Shown: positions 58,957 through 64,000 of the stretch, in pieces
Position numbering within the stretch: position 1 is the stretch's first letter
How the letters are laid out: the number at the start of each line of letters is the position of its first letter
DNA from: Streptomyces spiroverticillatus
Lineage (GTDB): Bacteria; Actinomycetota; Actinomycetes; Streptomycetales; Streptomycetaceae
Assembly: GCA_014650415.1 (NCBI GenBank)
Contig: BMUX01000002.1
Span: 765,491 to 829,490, forward strand
Length of the DNA stretch: 64,000 nt
Direction of reading: 5' to 3'
Translations under genes and position numbers: made by a program
Notes under the pieces: model-generated
What the model was told of the DNA's origin: nothing
The model's database searches: none
The model's input: only the letters and a program-made list of their open reading frames with translations

Positions 58957-60475
58957 GGTCTACTCCTTCGATGGATGCGATCAGCTCGTGGTCGTTCCAC
59001 CCGGCCGCATGGTCCGCGACCACCCGCCCGTGGAAGAGGACCAGGACCCGGTCGCAGCGCCGCAGATCGTCTATTTCGTCGGACACGACGAGCACCGCCG
59101 TGCCGTCCTCGCGCGCACTGTCCATCCGCGCGAGGAGGGACTCCTTGGACTTCACGTCCACACCCGCCGTGGGGTTGATCAGCACCAGCAGCCGCGGATC
59201 GGAGGCCAGGGCCCGTGCCATGACCACCTTCTGCGCGTTGCCGCCGGAGAGGTCCGAGACAGGCTGGTGGGGGCCCTCCGCGTGGATGTCGAGGCGCCGG
59301 ATCAGTTCGTCGCCGACGGTGCGCTTCTTCTCCGTACCGACGAATCCGTACGGCCCGAGCCGCCCCAGCACGCTCATGGTGGCGTTGTCGCCGATGCTCA
59401 TCCCGGAGACCAGGCCCTGGTCATGCCGGTCGCGGGGCACGCAGCCCACGCCCGCCTTCAGGGCTGCGGGCACGTCCCCGAAGGGGAGTTCGCGGCCGTC
59501 GAGCCGGGCGGACCCGCGCTCGGGCGTGTACAGCCCGGCGAAGGTCTCCGCCAGCTCGATCTTGCCGCTGCCGCTCGTTCCGGCGAGGCCCACGACCTCG
59601 CCCTCGCGGACGGTCAGGTCGATGTTCTCGTACGCCGCCGAACAGAGCCCGGCGACCTCCAGCCGCACCGGCGCGTCCAGAGGCACGGAGGAGCGGGCGG
59701 CGCTCTCGGCGGCCGTGACCGCCTCCCCCGCCATCGCCTCCACCAGTGCTGCGCGCGGGAGTTCGGCGACCGGGGCGGTGGTGATCCAGCGGGCGTCGCG
59801 CAGGACGGTCACCGCCTGGCACACCTCGTACACCTCCTGGAGGTGGTGCGAGATGAAGAGGAAGGTGACGCCGGACTCCTGGAGGGTGCGCATGCGGGCG
59901 AAGAGCCGCTCGATCTCCTTGTTGTCGAGCTGCGCGGTCGGCTCGTCCAGGACGATGAACCGGGCGCCGAAGGACAGCGCCCGCGCGATCTCGACCATCT
60001 GCCGGTCCTCGACCTTCAGGTCGTCGGTCCGGGCGTCGGGGTCGACCCGTACGTCCCAGGTGTCCAGCAACTCCGCTGCCTGCGCCCGCAGTTGCTTCCA
60101 TTTGATGACGCCGCCGAAGCCGGTGGGCTGGCGGTGGATGAAGAGGTTCTCCGCGACCGACAGCTCCGGCACGACGGTCGGCTTCTGGTACACGCAGGCG
60201 ACCTTGCGCCGCCACGCGTCCCGGTCGGAGAGCGCGGGGGCCGGCTCCCCGTCGAAGCGGACCGTGCCCGCGTCCGGGGCCTGGAGCCCGGTGAGCACGG
60301 TCACGAGGGTGGACTTGCCCGCGCCGTTGCGCCCCACCAGGGCGTGCGACTCGCCGGGCATCACGGTCAGCCGGCCGTCCTGAAGGGCGGTCGTGGGACC
60401 GTACCGCTTGGTGATCCCGGACGCCTCGACCAGCGGTTTCAGGTCAGAGGCGTCGGCACGGGTCACGGTGCTCAC
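58949..60475 (-). CDS. Sugar ABC transporter ATPase with two nucleotide-binding domains (RbsA/MglA-like)
   Basis: A 508-aa fused ATPase. The first NBD has Walker A GRNGAGKST, Walker B FIVLDEPTAQLD and switch His in FISHHLQEV; its signature reads LKVEDRQMVEIARAL instead of LSxGQ. The second NBD has GTSGSGKIE, the canonical signature LSGGNAQKVVMARAL and Walker B LLVLINPTAGVD, where the catalytic Glu is replaced by Asn. So each half lacks part of a full site, a known asymmetry of this transporter class. GTG 60475 overlaps the binding-protein stop by 4 bp. Cytoplasmic, paired with the RbsC-like permease. Confidence 0.93.
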   Translation of the reverse strand: MSTVTRADASDLKPLVEASGITKRYGPTTALQDGRLTVMPGESHALVGRNGAGKSTLVTVLTGLQAPDAGTVRFDGEPAPALSDRDAWRRKVACVYQKPTVVPELSVAENLFIHRQPTGFGGVIKWKQLRAQAAELLDTWDVRVDPDARTDDLKVEDRQMVEIARALSFGARFIVLDEPTAQLDNKEIERLFARMRTLQESGVTFLFISHHLQEVYEVCQAVTVLRDARWITTAPVAELPRAALVEAMAGEAVTAAESAARSSVPLDAPVRLEVAGLCSAAYENIDLTVREGEVVGLAGTSGSGKIELAETFAGLYTPERGSARLDGRELPFGDVPAALKAGVGCVPRDRHDQGLVSGMSIGDNATMSVLGRLGPYGFVGTEKKRTVGDELIRRLDIHAEGPHQPVSDLSGGNAQKVVMARALASDPRLLVLINPTAGVDVKSKESLLARMDSAREDGTAVLVVSDEIDDLRRCDRVLVLFHGRVVADHAAGWNDHELIASIEGVDRG

Positions 60476-61566
60476 TTGACGTTGTTGCCCCAGAGCGCCT
60501 TGTCGTCCACGTTCTCCTTCGTCACCAGCGGAGCCGGAAGCTGGTCCTCCAGCAGCCCGCTCGGGTGCTTGACGATCGTGGAGTTGTGGTCGGTCGGGCC
60601 CTCCTTGAAGGTCTCGCCCGCCATCGCCTTCTTGATGTAGTACATGCCGTACTTGGCGTACGTGTCGGCGGGCTGCGAGACCGTCGCGTCGATCTCGCCC
60701 TTGCGGATGGCGTCGAACTCCTGCGGGATGCCGTCGTTGGAGACGATCGCGATGTGCCCCGCGTCGCCGACCGGCTTGAGGAGGTTCTTCGACTTGAGGG
60801 TCTGGAGGGTGGGCGCGAGGTAGACGCCGCCCGCCTGCATGTAGATGCCCTTGATGTCGGGGTTCTGGTTGAGGAGGGTGTCCAGCTTGGAGGCGGCGGC
60901 GTCCGACTCCCACTTGGCGGGGATCTCCAGCACCTTCAGGCCCGGGAACTTGTCCTTGGCGCAGGTGCGGAACGCCTCCGAGCGCTCCCGGCCGTTGACC
61001 GAAGCCAGGTCGCCCATGATCTGCACGACCTTGCCGGTCTTCACCTTCGAGCCCAGGAACTCGCAGGCCTTCTGCCCGTACGCGACGTTGTTCGCCCGCA
61101 CGATCATCGCGACCTTGCCCTTCTCGGGCGCGACGTCGACGGCGACCACGGGGACGCCCTTGCGCTCGGCCTGGTCGAGGCCCGCGGCTATCGCGGCGCT
61201 GTCGAGCGGGGCGACGACCAGGCCCTTGACGCCCTGGTTGAGCTGGTTGTTGATGTCGGTGATCTGCTGTGCCGGGTCGGAGTTGGAGTTGACGGTCTTC
61301 AGTGCGTCGACCTTCTCCTCCTTCGCCATCTTCGGCACGTAGTCGTTGTACGACTGCCAGAACGGCGAGGTCAGCAGGGGCAGGATGACACCGACCTTGC
61401 CCTCGCCCCCGGCCGCGCCCGCCTTGCCCGCGTCCTTGGTGCTGCCGCAGGCGCTGAGCGCGAGGGCCGCGCACGCCGCGAGGGCGGCCACCCGTACCGC
61501 CCGCGTCGCGGTCCCTGCCGGCCTGTTCACTGCCCTCTTCGCTGCCCTGCTCATGCTGCCGGCCAT
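60472..61566 (-). CDS. Sugar-binding lipoprotein of the ABC importer (RbsB-like)
   Basis: A 364-aa extracellular receptor of the Peripla_BP_4 type. The signal peptide ends in a lipobox LALSACGS (Cys near residue 37). The mature protein begins VGVILPLLTSPFWQSYNDYV and continues ITDINNQLNQGVKGLVVAPL, typical of ribose/galactose/fucose binders. ATG 61566 has GAGGAG 7 nt upstream; a second ATG at 61554 is less well placed. It is the first gene of the divergent transcript facing the GntR regulator, with a promoter near 61629-61656. It delivers the sugar to the permease. Confidence 0.93.
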   Translation of the reverse strand: MAGSMSRAAKRAVNRPAGTATRAVRVAALAACAALALSACGSTKDAGKAGAAGGEGKVGVILPLLTSPFWQSYNDYVPKMAKEEKVDALKTVNSNSDPAQQITDINNQLNQGVKGLVVAPLDSAAIAAGLDQAERKGVPVVAVDVAPEKGKVAMIVRANNVAYGQKACEFLGSKVKTGKVVQIMGDLASVNGRERSEAFRTCAKDKFPGLKVLEIPAKWESDAAASKLDTLLNQNPDIKGIYMQAGGVYLAPTLQTLKSKNLLKPVGDAGHIAIVSNDGIPQEFDAIRKGEIDATVSQPADTYAKYGMYYIKKAMAGETFKEGPTDHNSTIVKHPSGLLEDQLPAPLVTKENVDDKALWGNNVK

Positions 61567-61628
61567 CTGACGGCTCCTCGGCTCCTGATCGAATCCCGAT
61601 CCCCTACGAACGGATTGCGCGCGCCGAA

Positions 61629-61656
61629 TATTTATCAGACCTTTCCGGGGCTCCAA
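61629..61656 (-). promoter_or_regulatory. Predicted sigma-70-type promoter of the transporter operon
   Basis: On the minus strand TTGGAG (61651-61656) is followed after 16 bp by TAAATA (61629-61634), giving a leader of about 55-60 nt before ATG 61566. It is AT-rich relative to surroundings. Confidence 0.5.
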
Positions 61657-61690
61657 CACCCCTCTGAGCCGATTTTTCGCAGAGAACTGG

Positions 61691-61719
61691 CCAATTGGTC
61701 CGATGACTTGGATGATCGG
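61691..61719. promoter_or_regulatory. Candidate GntR/FadR operator
   Basis: CCAATTGG (61691-61698, perfect palindrome) followed by TTGG at 61709-61712 and a GATGA direct repeat (61702-61706 and 61711-61715), in the region between the importer and its divergent regulator. FadR-type repressors bind short palindromes of this type. The exact site is a guess. Confidence 0.45.
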
Positions 61720-61827
61720 GCAGAGTGGGGGTGAGCACGGCGGGCGCGATCGGCGCTCACCGCACACAGCCCGTCGCCCGCATCCGATCCGCCGCCCGTC
61801 CGTCCTGCCGAAGCCGGAGGAACCCCC

Positions 61828-62568
61828 ATGGCAACGACCACCCCCGAAGCAGTTCCCGAGCCGGAGGCGGACGCCGTACCGCTCAAGGGCGGTTCGGTGA
61901 CGCAACGGGCGATCGAGTCCATCAAGGCCATGATCACCGACGGGAATCTGGCGCCCGGCCAACGCCTGCCCACCGAACGGGACTTGGCGGTGCGGCTGGG
62001 CATCTCGCGCAGTTCGATGCGTGAGGCGATCCGCGCGCTGACGGTCCTGGGCGTGCTGGAGTCCCGGCACGGCTCCGGGATCTACGTCACGAACCTGGAG
62101 GCCGGGGACCTGCTCGACACCTTCGGCGTGGTCGCGGAGATCTCCCCGCAGCCCCGGCTGGTGGAGTTCCTGGAGGTGCGCCGGATCCTGGAGTCGGCGG
62201 CGACGGCGCTGGCCGCCGCCCGTATCACCGAGCCCCAACTCGCCGCGGTGGCCGTGCACTTGGACTCGATGCGGGAGGCGGAGGACCCGGAGGAGTTCCT
62301 CGCCGCCGACATGGCCTTCCACCGCACGATCACCCAGGCGGCGGGCAACGAGGCACTGGCCGCGATCGTCGAGGGCCTGTCGTCCCGCACCTTCCGGGCC
62401 AGGGTCAGACGGGGCCACCAGGAGGCGGACGCGTTCGCCCGGGCCCGCGAGGAGCACGCCCGGATCTACCAGGCGCTGGTGGGCCGCGACCCGGAGGCGG
62501 CCAGGGTGGCGGCGGCCTCGCACGTGGGCGCGGTGGAGGACTGGCTGCGGGGGCAGTTGGAGGAGTGA
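61828..62568 (+). CDS. FadR-type GntR regulator of the sugar operon
   Basis: A 246-aa regulator. The winged HTH covers about 25-95: IESIKAMITDGNLAPGQRLP, then TERDLAVRLGISRSSMREAI and RALTVLGVLESRHGSGIYV. The all-helical FCD ligand domain (about 110-235) has the metal-site histidines in MAFHRTITQAAGN and ASHVGAVEDW, with EVRRILE supplying Arg and Glu. It is divergent from the transporter operon and is the natural repressor, released by the sugar or a pathway acid. GGAGG precedes ATG 61828. Confidence 0.92.
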   Translation: MATTTPEAVPEPEADAVPLKGGSVTQRAIESIKAMITDGNLAPGQRLPTERDLAVRLGISRSSMREAIRALTVLGVLESRHGSGIYVTNLEAGDLLDTFGVVAEISPQPRLVEFLEVRRILESAATALAAARITEPQLAAVAVHLDSMREAEDPEEFLAADMAFHRTITQAAGNEALAAIVEGLSSRTFRARVRRGHQEADAFARAREEHARIYQALVGRDPEAARVAAASHVGAVEDWLRGQLEE

Positions 62569-62621
62569 GCGGGGGTTTCCCCGGCTTGCCCGGCTTCCGT
62601 GGCTTCCGTGAGGAACGCGGT

Positions 62622-62653
62622 GCGGGCCGTGCCGGAGATCCGGCGCGGCCCGC
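62622..62653. terminator. Bidirectional terminator hairpin
   Basis: GCGGGCC and GGCCCGC frame an inner GCCGGA/TCCGGC stem, giving a long GC-rich hairpin with two small mismatches between the convergent GntR and serine hydrolase genes. Confidence 0.7.
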
Positions 62654-62677
62654 TGCTCGTAACGCTGATGAGGTTGC

Positions 62678-63805
62678 TCACTCCGCCGACCCGGCCCCGC
62701 CCCCTCCGAAGACCAGGTCCACCAGCATCACCGTCGCCTTCTGGAAGGCCGGGGCCAGCGACAGCTCCGGGTCGTCGACGTAGTTGAACGCGGCGGTGAG
62801 GGTGCGGCTGCCGTCGGGGGCGGCGTACATCAGCGCGCCGTGGCCGGAGATGCCGCCGTTGTGGGTGATGACCGTGCCGCCGTCGCCGGTCGGCTGGACG
62901 AAGACCCCGAGACCGTACGGGACCTTGGCGTGCGTCTCGTACATCTCGGCCAGCAGCGGGGCGGGCAGCAGCTCGCCCCCGACGAGCGCGGAGATGAAGG
63001 TCTCCAGGTCGCGGGTGGTGGAGACCATGTCGCCGCCGGTGGAGACCCAGGCGGGGTTCTGGCGGGTGACGTCGACGATCCGCTCCTGGCCGTCGGCGTC
63101 CGGGTAGCGGTGGTAGGCGTGGGGGTGCGGCTCGGGGAGGTCGGTCAGGGGGCGGTCCGCCGACGGGACGGCGGTGCCGGTCAGGCCGAGCGGCTCCAGG
63201 ATGCGGGTCGCCGTCTCCTCGGCGAGGGTGCGGCCGGTGACCTTCTCGACGATCAGGCGGACGAGTACGTAGTTGGTGTTGGCGTAGCTCCAGTCGGCGC
63301 CCGGCTCGAAGCGGACCGGGCGCTCCAGGGAGTAACGCACCAGCTCTTCGGGCGTGTAGGCCTTGAAGCGGTTCTCCACCCACTCCTGGCCCGACCAGGG
63401 GACGCCGTAGACCTTCGAGCCGTCGTCGTAGATCTCGCCGGTGTGGTTGAAGAGGCCGGAGGTGTGCTGGAGGAGCATGCGGACGGTGATCCGGGGGTCG
63501 AGACCGAACTCGGGGAGGTAGTCGGCGGCGGGGGTGTCGAGGCCGACCTTCCCCTCGCCGACGAGCTGGAGCAGCACGGTGGCGGCGAAGGTCTTGGTGT
63601 TGCTGCCGATGCGGACCGGGGAGTCGAGCGGGGGCGGCTGACTGCCGCCCCGTTCGGCGAGACCGGCCGTGCCGGACCAGGCGCCGCGTTCGTCGCGGAC
63701 CCGGAGCTGCACTCCGGTGAAGCCGGCCTCGACCATGGCCTCCAGGGCCTGCTGGAGCTCGGGGCGGGTCTGGGCGGGGACGGTGGCGGCTGCGGTGCTG
63801 TTCAT
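62678..63805 (-). CDS. Serine hydrolase of the D-Ala-D-Ala carboxypeptidase/beta-lactamase class C family
   Basis: A 375-aa protein. The three penicillin-recognising motifs are visible: SNTK (Ser68, Lys71) in RIGSNTKTFAA, YAN in DWSYANTNYVL and HNG in VITHNGGISGHG. MLLQHTSGLFNHTGE is the usual family block. ATG 63805 (AAGGAG 10 nt before) gives no signal peptide, and the longer in-frame ORF from 63889 adds only a Pro/His-rich stretch. It resembles Streptomyces R61-type DD-peptidases and alkaline D-peptidases, which are secreted; lack of an export signal here is odd and could mean a cytoplasmic esterase role. Confidence 0.87.
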   Translation of the reverse strand: MNSTAAATVPAQTRPELQQALEAMVEAGFTGVQLRVRDERGAWSGTAGLAERGGSQPPPLDSPVRIGSNTKTFAATVLLQLVGEGKVGLDTPAADYLPEFGLDPRITVRMLLQHTSGLFNHTGEIYDDGSKVYGVPWSGQEWVENRFKAYTPEELVRYSLERPVRFEPGADWSYANTNYVLVRLIVEKVTGRTLAEETATRILEPLGLTGTAVPSADRPLTDLPEPHPHAYHRYPDADGQERIVDVTRQNPAWVSTGGDMVSTTRDLETFISALVGGELLPAPLLAEMYETHAKVPYGLGVFVQPTGDGGTVITHNGGISGHGALMYAAPDGSRTLTAAFNYVDDPELSLAPAFQKATVMLVDLVFGGGGAGSAE

Positions 63806-63896
63806 GGCGGTGGTCTCCTTGGTTCCCGGGGCGGCGGCGTGGTGCCGCCGCCCCGGGGTGATGGTGGGGGTGGGGCTGTGGTCGGGCACTGCGGGA

Positions 63897-64000
63897 TCAG
63901 TTGCTGCGGGCGGTGACGTTGCCGTACGAGGTGGTGGCGTGGACGGTGAGCTTCGCGGCCGAACCGGCGCTGTTCTGGAGGGAGTTGGCGATGCGGCCGT
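63897..64000 (-). CDS. 3' end of a DUF4097-like protein, truncated by window edge
   Basis: Only the last 34 codons are visible on the minus strand, ending KLTVHATTSYGNVTARSN before TGA. The T-S-Y-G-[ND]-V-x-A-R pattern is the beta-strand repeat end of DUF4097 (LiaG-like) proteins. The stop lies 91 bp upstream of the serine hydrolase start, same strand, so the two probably share an operon. The family call is tentative because of the small sample. Confidence 0.55.
   Translation of the reverse strand, partial: GRIANSLQNSAGSAAKLTVHATTSYGNVTARSN

Noticed and set aside
1..64000. Biosynthetic gene cluster, prophage, CRISPR or toxin-antitoxin system
   Set aside because: The fab genes are primary-metabolism copies, and no PKS/NRPS modules, phage structural genes, spacer-repeat arrays or recognisable toxin pairs were found.

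Overview
The window is high-GC actinobacterial DNA and almost certainly Streptomyces chromosome. The evidence is the very strong third-position GC bias, GTG/TTG starts, AceE-type pyruvate dehydrogenase, the fasR-fabD-fabH-acpP-fabF block in the classic Streptomyces order, an MreB-like mbl gene, an XRE(DUF5753)/DUF397/HATPase trio of the WhiJ type, and DUF1023, DUF3145, DUF4429 and DUF3626 proteins. The style is that of a conserved chromosomal core with accessory catabolic genes, not of a prophage or plasmid. I saw no tRNA, rRNA, transposase, integrase or CRISPR array.

Region 1 (1-12.9 kb): 3' part of aceE; a voltage-sensor-type K+ channel; a secreted I36-type inhibitor; an MFS exporter divergent from a TetR regulator; a membrane-anchored DUF1023 hydrolase; a DUF4429/SHOCT protein; a NarL-type two-component pair preceded by two direct repeats; a polytopic membrane protein; and a second, secreted DUF1023 hydrolase.

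Region 2 (12.9-20.3 kb): a 359-bp dispersed repeat (copy A), an acyltransferase-3 membrane protein, a decaying minisatellite, a MerR-aldo/keto reductase pair with a textbook 19-bp-spacer promoter, a GNAT enzyme, a serine hydrolase, a 52-aa membrane protein, a receptor Ser/Thr kinase and a pirin.

Region 3 (20.4-25.5 kb): the fatty-acid synthesis locus. FasR (PucR type) lies directly upstream of fabD-fabH-acpP-fabF. An inverted repeat between fasR and fabD is a candidate FasR operator, and a strong terminator follows fabF.

Region 4 (25.5-40.3 kb): a beta-propeller membrane protein, DUF3145, an SGNH lipoprotein, a GH3 beta-glucosidase divergent from a TetR regulator, two tandem exported pyroglutamyl-peptidase homologues whose nucleophile position is Ser instead of Cys, LysE, a nitrilase-family enzyme, EI24, DUF3626, an internally deleted GNAT gene, and the WhiJ-like trio with two perfect palindromes at its divergent promoter.

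Region 5 (40.4-52.1 kb): a conserved membrane protein, an exported M14 metallopeptidase, a serine hydrolase, repeat copy B, Ohr, an MDR oxidoreductase, a hypothetical protein, mbl, an inverted fragment of the repeat (copy C), a GAF sensor kinase whose ATP-binding domain looks deleted, and a second LysE exporter.

Region 6 (52.1-62.6 kb): a complete non-phosphorylative L-fucose-type catabolic cluster. A GntR/FadR regulator is divergent from an RbsBAC-like ABC importer. This is followed by FAH hydrolase, enolase-superfamily dehydratase, SDR, aldo/keto reductase and amidohydrolase (lactonase) genes, many joined by 4-bp overlaps. The expected flow is sugar import, oxidation to the lactone (AKR), opening to the acid (amidohydrolase), dehydration (dehydratase), oxidation (SDR) and cleavage to pyruvate plus lactate (FAH). 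A 1-kb GC-rich repetitive tract splits the transporter half from the enzyme half. The window ends with a serine beta-lactamase-like hydrolase and the 3' end of a DUF4097-like gene.
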